Assembly (NCBI GenBank): GCA_934149005.1
Contig: CAKPDN010000001.1
Location: forward strand, 62,001-126,000
Length of the DNA stretch: 64,000 nt
Direction: 5' to 3'
Origin: an uncultured Clostridia bacterium
GTDB lineage: Bacteria; Bacillota; Clostridia; TANB77; CAG-508
This document shows positions 24,230 through 32,671 of the stretch, in pieces. Position 1 is the first letter of the stretch, and the number at the start of each line of letters is the position of its first letter. The translations under genes were made by a program, and so were the position numbers. The notes beneath the pieces were generated by a model. That model was not told the origin of the DNA, did not search any database, and saw only the letters and a list, made by a program, of their open reading frames with translations.

Positions 24230-26104
24230 TTATTCTATTTCATCAATACAATCTTCAAATTGAGAATTATATAATTTAGCATAAAATCCATCTTTTGACA
24301 ATAGTTCCTCATGTGTACCTTGCTCTACAATATCTCCATGATCCATAACCAAAATCAAATCTGCATTTTTAATTGTTGATAATCTATGTGCAATAATAAA
24401 ACTTGTTCTGCCTTTCATTAAATTATCCATGGCTGCTTGTATTTGTTGTTCAGTTCTAGTATCTATAGAACTTGTAGCCTCATCTAAAATTAATATTTTA
24501 GGATTTGCTAAAATAACCCTTGCTATTGTAAGTAATTGTTTTTGCCCTGCGGAAATATTGTTTGATTCTTCATTAATTTTTGCATTATATCCGTTAGATA
24601 ATGTTTTTATATAATGATGTACATGTGCTGCTTTTGCTGCTTCAATTACTTCCGAATCTGTAGCTTCTGGATTACTATATTTTATATTATCTCTAATTGT
24701 TCCTCCATATAACCATGTATCTTGTAAAACCATCCCAAACATTTTTCTTAATTCGCCACGATTAAAATCTTTGATATTATGACCATCTATCAAAATTGCA
24801 CCACTATTTACATCATAAAATCTCATCAATAATTTTACCATTGTAGTTTTACCGGCTCCTGTTGGTCCAACAATTGCTATTTTTTGGCCATCTTTTACAT
24901 CACAATTAAAATCTTCTATTATTGTTTTATCTGAATCATATCCAAAATGTACATGTTCAAATTTGATGTTGCCTTTTAAATTGTCTGTTGATATAGGTTT
25001 TTTTACATCTTCTATTTCTTCATTTTCCTCTAAAAATTCAAATATTCTTTCTGCTGCTGCTATCATTGCTTGTATTGTACTTGATATTTGAGCTATTTGG
25101 CCTATTGGTTGTGTGAATTGTTTATTATATTGTATAAAACTTTGAATATTTCCAACTGTAATTTTTCCTTTTACAGCAAAATATCCTCCTAAAATTGCAA
25201 CTAATACATATCCTATATTTCCTACAAAATTCATTAGTGGGTACATTAATCCTGATAAAAACTGAGATTTCCATCCAGATTTATATAGTTCTTCATTTTC
25301 TTTTTCAAATTCTTTTATAACTTCTTCTTCTTTTCCAAACACTTTTACAATATTGTGTCCACCATATGTCTCTTCTACTTGACCATTTACATGTCCTAAA
25401 TACTCTTGTTGTTTTACGAAATATTTTTGAGATTTCCCAATAACTTTCTTTAATATTCCAGCTGATATTGGTAATATAAGTAAGCTTATTATTGTCATTT
25501 CCAAACTTATTGATAACATCATTATAAGTATTCCAATTATTGTGCATATTGATGTTATTATTTGTGTTATACTTTGGTTTAGGCCTGTACTTAATGTATC
25601 AACATCATTTGTTATTATTGATAGAACTTCTCCATTTGTCTTCTTATCAAAATATTTCATTGGTAATTTATTTATCTTGTGAGTTAAATCATTTCTTATT
25701 TTATATGTTATTTTTTGTGCTACACCAGCCATAATATAACTTTGTATTAAGTTAAATAAAGCACTTACTCCATATAATCCTAAAGCTACTAAAATAATTT
25801 TCCCAATTTTTGCAAAATCTATTCCACCTGTTCTATTAATTTTATTCATTAGTCCTGTATAGATTTCTGTTGTAGCATTTCCTAATATTTTTGGTCCTAC
25901 TATACTAAATATAGTGCTTCCAATCGCAAATATAATTACAATAATTACTGCTATTTTATATTTTGAAAGTAAATTGGCTAATTTTTTTGTTGTTCCTTTT
26001 ATATCTTTGGCTTTTTCAGTAGGTCCGTGTCCCATATGTGGACCACCCATTGGACCATTTCCTCTCATCTTTGGAGGTTTTTGTTCTGTTATATTGTTAC
26101 TCAT
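24230..26104 (-). CDS. Heterodimeric ABC exporter, catalytic-site subunit
   Basis: A 624-residue fused permease/ATPase. The N-terminal 30 residues are Gly/Pro/Met/His-rich (MRGNGPMGGPHMGHGP), as often seen in the second subunit of this exporter type. Six helices follow, then Walker A GPTGAGKTT, Q-loop VLQDTWL, signature NISAGQKQLL (imperfect LSGGQ), Walker B KILILDEATSSID with the catalytic Glu, and H-loop AHRLST. It starts 8 bases inside the end of 26097-28379, so the two are translationally coupled. They form an MdlAB/TM287-288-like pair that exports drugs or lipids. Confidence 0.88.
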   Translation of the reverse strand: MSNNITEQKPPKMRGNGPMGGPHMGHGPTEKAKDIKGTTKKLANLLSKYKIAVIIVIIFAIGSTIFSIVGPKILGNATTEIYTGLMNKINRTGGIDFAKIGKIILVALGLYGVSALFNLIQSYIMAGVAQKITYKIRNDLTHKINKLPMKYFDKKTNGEVLSIITNDVDTLSTGLNQSITQIITSICTIIGILIMMLSISLEMTIISLLILPISAGILKKVIGKSQKYFVKQQEYLGHVNGQVEETYGGHNIVKVFGKEEEVIKEFEKENEELYKSGWKSQFLSGLMYPLMNFVGNIGYVLVAILGGYFAVKGKITVGNIQSFIQYNKQFTQPIGQIAQISSTIQAMIAAAERIFEFLEENEEIEDVKKPISTDNLKGNIKFEHVHFGYDSDKTIIEDFNCDVKDGQKIAIVGPTGAGKTTMVKLLMRFYDVNSGAILIDGHNIKDFNRGELRKMFGMVLQDTWLYGGTIRDNIKYSNPEATDSEVIEAAKAAHVHHYIKTLSNGYNAKINEESNNISAGQKQLLTIARVILANPKILILDEATSSIDTRTEQQIQAAMDNLMKGRTSFIIAHRLSTIKNADLILVMDHGDIVEQGTHEELLSKDGFYAKLYNSQFEDCIDEIE

Positions 26105-28379
26105 GTTTATTACCTCCTTTACTGTCTAATTCTTCTTTGGAAAGTTGTGATAATGCTATTTGTCTATATGTTTCATTGTTCTTCATCAATTCATCGTGTG
26201 TTCCTTTTCCTACAACTTTTCCATCTTCTAATACTATAATTTGGTCTGCATTTAATATTGTGTTAATTCTTTGTGCTACAATTATTACTGTTTTATCTTT
26301 TGTTATTTTTGAAAGTTCTGCTCTTAAAATACTATCTGTTTTAAAGTCTAATGCTGAAAAGCTATCATCAAATACTAATATTTCAGGGTCAATTGCAATT
26401 GCTCTTGCAATTGATAATCTTTGTTTTTGCCCACCAGATACATTACTTCCGCCTTGTGCTATTGGTTCTTTATATTTTAATGTCTTTGATTCAATAAATT
26501 CTTCTGCTTGAGCTATTTGTGCTGATTTAATCATTTGTTCATCAGACATATCAGGATTTCCATATTTAATATTTGATTCTATTGTTCCTGAAAATAATAA
26601 CCCTTTTTGTGGTACAAATCCTATAATTTTTCTTAAATCTTTATTAGAAATATCTTTAATTTCTACTCCATCTATTAATAAATTACCTGATGTAATATCA
26701 TAAAACCTAGGTATTAAATTAACAATAGTAGATTTTCCACTTCCTGTGCTTCCGATAATTGCTGTTGTTTCTCCTGGTTTGGCTGTAAATGTTATATCAC
26801 TTAAAACTTCTTCATCACTATCAGGATATTTAAATCCTACATTTTTAAATTCTACAAAACCTCTTTTGTCTGGATTTAATTGTTTTGGGTTTTTACTTTC
26901 TTTTATAAATTCATCTGTTTCTAATATTTCATTAATACGGTTTGCAGATACTGATGCTCTTGGGAGTATAATTGACAACATTGATATCATCAAGAAACTC
27001 ATTACAATTTGCATTGTATATTGGATAAATGCCATCATATTTCCAACTTGCATTGTACCATTATCAATTCCATGAGCTCCAACCCATACAATTAATAATG
27101 ATATGCTATTCATTATTAGCATTAATATAGGCATCATAAAACTCATTGCTCTATTTACAAATAAATTTGTTTTTGTTAAATCTATATTAGCTGCATCAAA
27201 TCTTTTTTCTTCCCTTTTTTCTGTGTTAAATGCTCTAATTACTGGTAATCCAGTTAAAATTTCTCTTGCTACTAAATTTACTTTGTCTACTAATTCTTGT
27301 AATTTTTTAAATCTTGGCATTGCTATTATAAATAATGTTCCTATAACAAATAGTATTGCTAAAATTGCAACACCTATAATCCATGCCATTGAATTGTCAC
27401 TTTGGTTTAATACTCTTAAAAATCCACCAAATCCTATTATTGGTGCATATACAATAACTCTAAATAGCATTCCGATTAAACCTTGAATCTGTTGTATGTC
27501 ATTTGTTGAACGTGTTATTAATGATGCCGTACTATATTCTGAAAATTCTTTATTTGAAAAACTTAGTACTTTCTTAAATACTTTTTCTCTTAGTGTTTTT
27601 GCAAGTTTTGCTCCCACTTTAGCAGATAATAGCATTATTGATATTGCTGAAGCCATTATAATTAAAGATATACCTAGCATTTTTAATCCAGATATAATTA
27701 TATATTTATTCTGCAAGTTATTGGTATTTACTCCAATAGCCTTATATTCTTCTTTTACTTCTTGGATTGCTGCTTGCTCTAATATACTATCTTGCATTTT
27801 ATCTAATTGTTCATTTATTTTTGAAAGTGTATTATCTATTTGTTCTGGTTGCATTTGTTTAATAATTTCAACTAACTGCATATTTTTCATTGCCATTTTT
27901 TGTTGTTCTGGCATATCTGTTGGTAATTGATTGATTATTTGTTCCCTTATTTGTGAGGCCATTTCTTCATTATTTAAATAGCTCACTATCATTAAAGGTT
28001 TTGCCATTATACTATTTAGAGTATTTTTTTGTTCATTACTTATTTTTTTTAGTTTGTATAATGATTCATTCTCTAAAGCTGGATATTCTTTTATTAATTT
28101 TTCATATTCTTTTTGTTCTAAATTTTCTTTAGAAATTTCATCATATGATGTTAGTATTTTTTCATCATCTTCTGTAAAAATTAATAAATTATCCATTGTA
28201 TTTCTTCTAATCATTTCAGGTGCTACATTTTCAATACCACCATTTTGAATACCAACATTTATTATTTTTGATGTATAGTCTGGTAGTGTTAAATCACATG
28301 CCGCTTGAATTATTAATAGTATTATGATTGCAATTACTGATATAAATGATTCTTTTAAATTTTTTAGTACTTTTAACAT
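26097..28379 (-). CDS. Heterodimeric ABC exporter, degenerate-site subunit with large external loop
   Basis: About 760 residues; I start at MLKVLKNLKESF (28379), a longer frame upstream begins with a weak TTG. Helix 1 (residues 12-32) is separated from helix 2 by about 190 residues with long coiled segments (NEQKNTLNSIMAKPLM, EQIDNTLSKINEQLDK), an extracellular insert typical of this clostridial subgroup. The ATPase has Walker A GSTGSGKST, signature NVSGGQKQRL, and Walker B EILVFDDSFSALD. The catalytic Glu is replaced by Asp, so this subunit carries the non-hydrolysing site while its LSGGQ completes the active site of the partner. Confidence 0.88.
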   Translation of the reverse strand: MLKVLKNLKESFISVIAIIILLIIQAACDLTLPDYTSKIINVGIQNGGIENVAPEMIRRNTMDNLLIFTEDDEKILTSYDEISKENLEQKEYEKLIKEYPALENESLYKLKKISNEQKNTLNSIMAKPLMIVSYLNNEEMASQIREQIINQLPTDMPEQQKMAMKNMQLVEIIKQMQPEQIDNTLSKINEQLDKMQDSILEQAAIQEVKEEYKAIGVNTNNLQNKYIIISGLKMLGISLIIMASAISIMLLSAKVGAKLAKTLREKVFKKVLSFSNKEFSEYSTASLITRSTNDIQQIQGLIGMLFRVIVYAPIIGFGGFLRVLNQSDNSMAWIIGVAILAILFVIGTLFIIAMPRFKKLQELVDKVNLVAREILTGLPVIRAFNTEKREEKRFDAANIDLTKTNLFVNRAMSFMMPILMLIMNSISLLIVWVGAHGIDNGTMQVGNMMAFIQYTMQIVMSFLMISMLSIILPRASVSANRINEILETDEFIKESKNPKQLNPDKRGFVEFKNVGFKYPDSDEEVLSDITFTAKPGETTAIIGSTGSGKSTIVNLIPRFYDITSGNLLIDGVEIKDISNKDLRKIIGFVPQKGLLFSGTIESNIKYGNPDMSDEQMIKSAQIAQAEEFIESKTLKYKEPIAQGGSNVSGGQKQRLSIARAIAIDPEILVFDDSFSALDFKTDSILRAELSKITKDKTVIIVAQRINTILNADQIIVLEDGKVVGKGTHDELMKNNETYRQIALSQLSKEELDSKGGNKHE

Positions 28380-28451
28380 GTTTTTTGTTTTTCTCCCTTC
28401 CTTTTTCTTTCTGATAAAGTTTTTTATTTTTTTCAAATAGCCTTAAAAAAC

Positions 28452-28484
28452 GACACATTGTCATTATTTTAATGGCTTTGTGTC
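28452..28484. promoter_or_regulatory. Dyad upstream of the ABC exporter operon
   Basis: GACACA...TGTGTC arms with an inner ATT-rich pairing (CATTATTTTAATGG). It sits 73 bases upstream of the chosen start, in the region where a leader or operator would be. Function unproven. Confidence 0.4.
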
Positions 28485-28521
28485 ATTTGTAAATGTAGTT
28501 ATTGTGAATTTTGTGTGAATT

Positions 28522-29172
28522 TTACATTTTTCTAAATACACCACAAACTTTTCCTAAAATTTCACAATTTGGAACTATTATTGGATCCATTGTACTATTT
28601 TCGGGTTGTAATCTAATATGGTCTTTTTCTTTATAAAATGTTTTTACTGTTGCTTCATCTTCAATTAATGCTACAACAATTTCTCCATTGTTCGCATTAT
28701 TTTGTTTTCTTACTAATATATAGTCTCCATCTAAAATTCCTGCTTCTATCATGCTCTCTCCCCTAACTGTAAGCATGAAACAGTCTGAATTTCCAACAAA
28801 GTCAATTGGAATTGGAAATGTATCTGTTACATTTTCAACAGCTAAAATTGGCATACCTGCTGTTATTTTTCCTACTACTGGAACTTCTACTAATTCTTTT
28901 TGTGTATAAAAATCTTTTGATGATGTTTTTTTAGCTTCACCATCTGTTCCTTTTAACAATCTTAATGTTCTTCCTTTTTTGTCTTGTTTTTTTATATAAC
29001 CTTTGTCTTCTAATCTTGCTAAATATCCATGTACTGTTGCTGTTGAACTCAATCCTACTGCTTTACCTATTTCTCTTACTGATGGTGCATATCCTACATT
29101 CATTATTTGTTTTTCAATATATCTTAGTATAGATTTTTCTCTACTATTTAATTCAGGTCTTTTTCTTGGCAT
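28522..29172 (-). CDS. lexA: LexA repressor
   Basis: A 216-residue protein, ATG at 29172 (MPRKRPELNSREKS) behind TGGAGTGATATAT. The N-terminal winged helix covers residues 1-70 (YAPSVREIGKAVGLSSTATVHGYL). The self-cleavage site is Ala105-Gly106 (ITAGMP), the catalytic Ser140 is in RGESMI and Lys177 in ATVKTF. LexA represses the SOS regulon and cleaves itself on RecA filaments. A symmetric site over its own promoter is a candidate operator. It stands alone, close to the divergent ABC exporter operon end. Confidence 0.95.
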   Translation of the reverse strand: MPRKRPELNSREKSILRYIEKQIMNVGYAPSVREIGKAVGLSSTATVHGYLARLEDKGYIKKQDKKGRTLRLLKGTDGEAKKTSSKDFYTQKELVEVPVVGKITAGMPILAVENVTDTFPIPIDFVGNSDCFMLTVRGESMIEAGILDGDYILVRKQNNANNGEIVVALIEDEATVKTFYKEKDHIRLQPENSTMDPIIVPNCEILGKVCGVFRKM

Positions 29173-29195
29173 ATATATCACTCCATTTCTCATTT

Positions 29196-29230
29196 TTGTA
29201 TATAATATCATACAAACAAAAATATGTCAA
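29196..29230 (-). promoter_or_regulatory. lexA promoter with candidate autoregulatory dyad
   Basis: Minus strand TTGACA (29230-29225), 16-base spacer, TATTAT (29208-29203). TTTGTAT (29196-29202) and ATACAAA (29211-29217) form a perfect dyad over the -10. It differs from the Bacillus SOS box (CGAACATATGTTCG). Confidence 0.55.
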
Positions 29231-29261
29231 ACATTTTTTCTCTTTTTTTATTAATTTTAGT

Positions 29262-29341
29262 TACGGTTCAGTAAGATATAAAATATTAATATATCAACAT
29301 TTAAAACAGATTAATATATTTTTTACTGAGCTGTAACTAAT
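29262..29341. repeat. 80-bp inverted-repeat element, copy 1
   Basis: Ends TTAGTTACGGTTCAGTAA and TTACTGAGCTGTAACTAA are almost perfect inverted repeats of 18 bases. The interior is AT-rich. The reverse complement matches 56406-56480 over about 60 bases (TCAGTAAAAAATATAT, TTTTAAATGTT, TATATTAATATTTT), so it is a dispersed element of MITE or REP type. Confidence 0.7.
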
Positions 29342-29355
29342 TTTATTTAAAGTCA

Positions 29356-30729
29356 CTATTTAAAACGTTTTCCTTTTGAATGTCTTTTCTTTTTAGGTTC
29401 TGCATCATAATCTTCATTTTCTGCATAATTATTTTCTTCTTTTTCGCCTTGTTCATAATTATCTATAACATTTTCATATGGTATATACCCACTATTATCT
29501 GAGCTTTTTGCTTTTCTAATTTTAATTATAATTAAAGCTATAATAACTATAAATACTGTTCCCACAGCTATTGATATTATAATAATATTTTGTTTATTTA
29601 TACTGTTTCTTGCTCCTTCTTTTATATCTAATGCTTTGTTCACTATCACTTGATATGTTGCCGTTTTTTCTTCGTTTTCGCCTTTTACTATAATTGTAAT
29701 TATATTTTCGCCTTCTTTTAGTTCCTCATTTCCGACGATTTCTATGTTTGAATTATTTTCAGTTGCTAATGCTGTTATATTTAATTTTTGTATATCTTCT
29801 TTTAGGTTTACTTTATATTCATATATATCTGTTTGAAATTGTGGTTCTAGTTCTATTCCTTCAATCTTCAATTCTGATAATCCAAAGGTTTCTTTCATTG
29901 GATCTTCTGAAGTTTCTTCTGGAGTCTCTTCTACAGGTTTTTCTGATTGTTGTTCTTCAGTTTTCTCTGGTGTTTGTTCATCTTTTTGTTTTCTTGTAAC
30001 ACTTATTGTATATTTTTGAGTATTTCCTGCTTCTGCTGTTACAATAATATCAATTTCGTTTTTTCCTTCTGCTATATAAACCCAAGATTTTCCTTTATCT
30101 GAATTAGTTTTATTTAATAAAGATACTGTTGCCTTTGAATCTTCTTTAGTTACATTTACATTGATTTTATCTACATTATTATCTACTGTAACTTCATATC
30201 CTGAATTTTTGCTAGCTTTAAATCCCGAAAAATCTACTGGTGATGTTGTAATCATTTTTACATTAGCATTACTTGATTTTGATGAAGTGGTTGGATTATT
30301 ATTATTTCCAGTATTGTTTCCAGTATTTGGATTTGAATTAGAATTATTTGTTCCAGTATTTGACCCTCCATTAACTTTAACAGTTATAGATTGAGACCCT
30401 GTTATTGGATTTTCATCAATATCACCTAATCCGCTAGAGGCTGGTGAAACTGTCACTTTTATATCTTCTGAAGATGTTGATGTTACTGTTACATTTTGTG
30501 TATCGTTTTGCAAAAATACTGATGCTACATTTACTTTTGCATTTGTTGCAGTAATATTAACTTTTCCATATGCATTATTGCCTTTTATACTTACAGTTAC
30601 GCTTTCTCCTTTATTAATAGTTGTTTTTGATGAACTTACACTAAAGCTCCCTGCTGCATAAGTTTTATTTGCTAATATCAATAATATTAGTATAAAAAGA
30701 ATTCCTAATTTTTTTATTATTTTTTTCAT
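29356..30729 (-). CDS. Cell-surface membrane protein with cadherin-like beta-sandwich domains
   Basis: A 457-residue protein: signal peptide (residues 1-25, cleaved near TYA-AG), an N-terminal Ig/cohesin-like domain (FSVSSSKTTINKGESVTVSI to about residue 118), a Thr/Asn/Ser-rich linker, two cadherin-like beta-sandwich domains (PF12733 type, about residues 165-250 and 283-370: FSGFKASKNSGYEVTVDN and LSELKIEGIELEPQFQTD), a Glu/Pro linker between them, one helix (residues 383-405) and a basic cytoplasmic tail. It is the second gene after the dockerin glucosaminidase with a 16-base gap, so the pair may act together on the cell wall. Confidence 0.75.
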   Translation of the reverse strand: MKKIIKKLGILFILILLILANKTYAAGSFSVSSSKTTINKGESVTVSIKGNNAYGKVNITATNAKVNVASVFLQNDTQNVTVTSTSSEDIKVTVSPASSGLGDIDENPITGSQSITVKVNGGSNTGTNNSNSNPNTGNNTGNNNNPTTSSKSSNANVKMITTSPVDFSGFKASKNSGYEVTVDNNVDKINVNVTKEDSKATVSLLNKTNSDKGKSWVYIAEGKNEIDIIVTAEAGNTQKYTISVTRKQKDEQTPEKTEEQQSEKPVEETPEETSEDPMKETFGLSELKIEGIELEPQFQTDIYEYKVNLKEDIQKLNITALATENNSNIEIVGNEELKEGENIITIIVKGENEEKTATYQVIVNKALDIKEGARNSINKQNIIIISIAVGTVFIVIIALIIIKIRKAKSSDNSGYIPYENVIDNYEQGEKEENNYAENEDYDAEPKKKRHSKGKRFK

Positions 30730-30745
30730 TTTCTCACCTTTTATT

Positions 30746-32431
30746 TTATATTTCTATATTTTTACTTCCCATAATATAATTCATTATTCTTATATAATCA
30801 AACGAATTAACTGTTCCATCATTATTGGCATCAGCAGCTAATTTTTCTGCATCGTTTAATGTTTTCTTTCCCATAATATAGTTCATTATTCTTATATAAT
30901 CAAATGAATTAACTGTTCCGTCTGCATTTGCATCACCTTTTTTTACAACTTTATATTTATCTTCAACTATATAACCTGTTGCTAGTGATTCATTTTCTCC
31001 ACTAAGATAATTTCCATCTGCTCTAGTTATTTTTGTAGGTCCTCCAAATGCATCTAATATATCTTGTGCAATTGCATTTGGTGTTACTGTTATAATATTA
31101 CTATTCTTATCTATTTTTACTTTATTTGTGTTTGATGTTTCATTATTGTTTTCATTTACTGGCACTAGGTATAGCTTATAGATGCCTTCGTTTTCATAAG
31201 TTTCTCTAGCTGCATATCCTATTGTTCCATCTGATTTTTGAACTTTATCCCAATATGTACCATTAACTTTAGAAGTTGCTTTTTCTATTCTTGTTACAAT
31301 TTCATTCTTATATAACCATCCAACAGTTGTACTACCATTTGGATTGTTTCTTATTCTTAGTGATTCATCAACATTTATTTTTACTAAGTCGCTTTCTACT
31401 GTACTTGTTCCATTTGTATTTGGTCTATTACAAGCCTCTTTGGGCATATTTTCATATACTGGTATTATAAATGTGTGTGATGATGACATAGAATTCATGT
31501 TTATATATGTATTTCTTAGGGTTGTTCCTTCGTTTTGAGCTGCTAATATGTTTTGCATATATTGATTTGAATATAGTCCATTTGTTGCTTCAACATCAAA
31601 TTTCTGTAAATATAATGTATTTTGTCCTTTTTGAATATATTGTTTTGCTAAAAAACTTATTCCTCCATCTATTGATTTTTCTAAGCTTGTCCATCCTTTC
31701 TTTTTAGCATAAGCTAATGCATTTGTTAAAATTTCTGGCGTTGTATTTCCTGATGCTGCTATATTAAAAGCATTGTAATATCCTACACCTTGTCCATTAT
31801 ATCCTTTTCCTGATGTTAAAACAGTTCCTGTTTTTCCCTGTTCTTGAATAAGTCTTGCGACTATATAATAAGCATTTACATTATTATGATTTGCTGCTTC
31901 AACTATTCCTTGTTCATGTCCTGAAAGAAATGTTCCGTTTGTCATTGATTTTAAAATATTTATGTCACATCCTGCATTTGTTAATTCTTCAAATTGAAAA
32001 ATATCTGATGCATTTATTGAATTTCTTGGATCCATCATATATTTTATAGCTTTTTCTGAGGTACATCTCCAATATCCATTGTCATATTTTTTATCACCAC
32101 ATATAGCACAAATCCATTCTCCTTGATAATTTGATGTTTTATATACTAAATTTTTGGGTGAACTTCCATGTCCTGAGTATTCATTTGCTATTACTTCGTT
32201 CCAATCTAGTCCGGTGTATAATATCTTAAATTTCCAATTGGGGTATTTACTTTTTAATAGTTTTATTCTGTCTTTTATTCCTGGATATTTTGAGTCATTA
32301 ATTTGTTCTATATCTGTGCTAAAACTTTGTGTTACTGCATATGTTTTATTTCTTATTATTATTGATATTAAAATATTTACTATTATTGTTAGAATTAAAA
32401 TTGATGATATAATTTTCTTCGTTTTTTGCAT
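30746..32431 (-). CDS. Secreted cell-wall glucosaminidase with SH3 and dockerin domains
   Basis: About 561 residues, ATG at 32431 (MQKTKKIISS) behind TTGGAGGAAAAACAG. A signal peptide (residues 5-32) is followed by an N-terminal region (KDRIKLLKSKYPNWKFKILY), a glucosaminidase/mannosyl-glycoprotein domain (about 150-290, ESGKTGT-like core seen as QEQGKTGTVLTSGKG and YYNAFNIAASG), an SH3-type domain (VDESLRIRNNPNGSTTVGWL), and two C-terminal type I dockerin repeats, each DxNxDGTVNSFDYIRIMNYIMG. The repeats are almost identical. It should cleave peptidoglycan glycan strands outside the cell and dock to a cohesin-type receptor. The next gene may provide that receptor. Confidence 0.85.
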   Translation of the reverse strand: MQKTKKIISSILILTIIVNILISIIIRNKTYAVTQSFSTDIEQINDSKYPGIKDRIKLLKSKYPNWKFKILYTGLDWNEVIANEYSGHGSSPKNLVYKTSNYQGEWICAICGDKKYDNGYWRCTSEKAIKYMMDPRNSINASDIFQFEELTNAGCDINILKSMTNGTFLSGHEQGIVEAANHNNVNAYYIVARLIQEQGKTGTVLTSGKGYNGQGVGYYNAFNIAASGNTTPEILTNALAYAKKKGWTSLEKSIDGGISFLAKQYIQKGQNTLYLQKFDVEATNGLYSNQYMQNILAAQNEGTTLRNTYINMNSMSSSHTFIIPVYENMPKEACNRPNTNGTSTVESDLVKINVDESLRIRNNPNGSTTVGWLYKNEIVTRIEKATSKVNGTYWDKVQKSDGTIGYAARETYENEGIYKLYLVPVNENNNETSNTNKVKIDKNSNIITVTPNAIAQDILDAFGGPTKITRADGNYLSGENESLATGYIVEDKYKVVKKGDANADGTVNSFDYIRIMNYIMGKKTLNDAEKLAADANNDGTVNSFDYIRIMNYIMGSKNIEI

Positions 32432-32645
32432 CTGTTTTTCCTCCAATTCTTTTGTTTTTTATCTTTTTTGTTAATTTTTCCAATTTATCGACATTATTAT
32501 ATCATTACGTATTTTTTTAGTCAATAAATTATCTAAATGTAATATAATTGTAAAATAAAGTCAAAGTTTTGCTTATGTTTTATTAAAAATTCTATGCAAA
32601 AGAACAATAGTGGGCTGATTTTTGAAGAACTTTCATATAATATAA

Positions 32646-32670
32646 AAAGAACTCCTCGCAGAGTTCTTTT
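32646..32670 (-). terminator. Terminator after the SPFH gene
   Basis: AAAAGAACTC pairs with GAGTTCTTTT just behind the stop at 32672, followed by T-rich sequence on the minus strand. Confidence 0.75.
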
Positions 32671-32671
32671 A

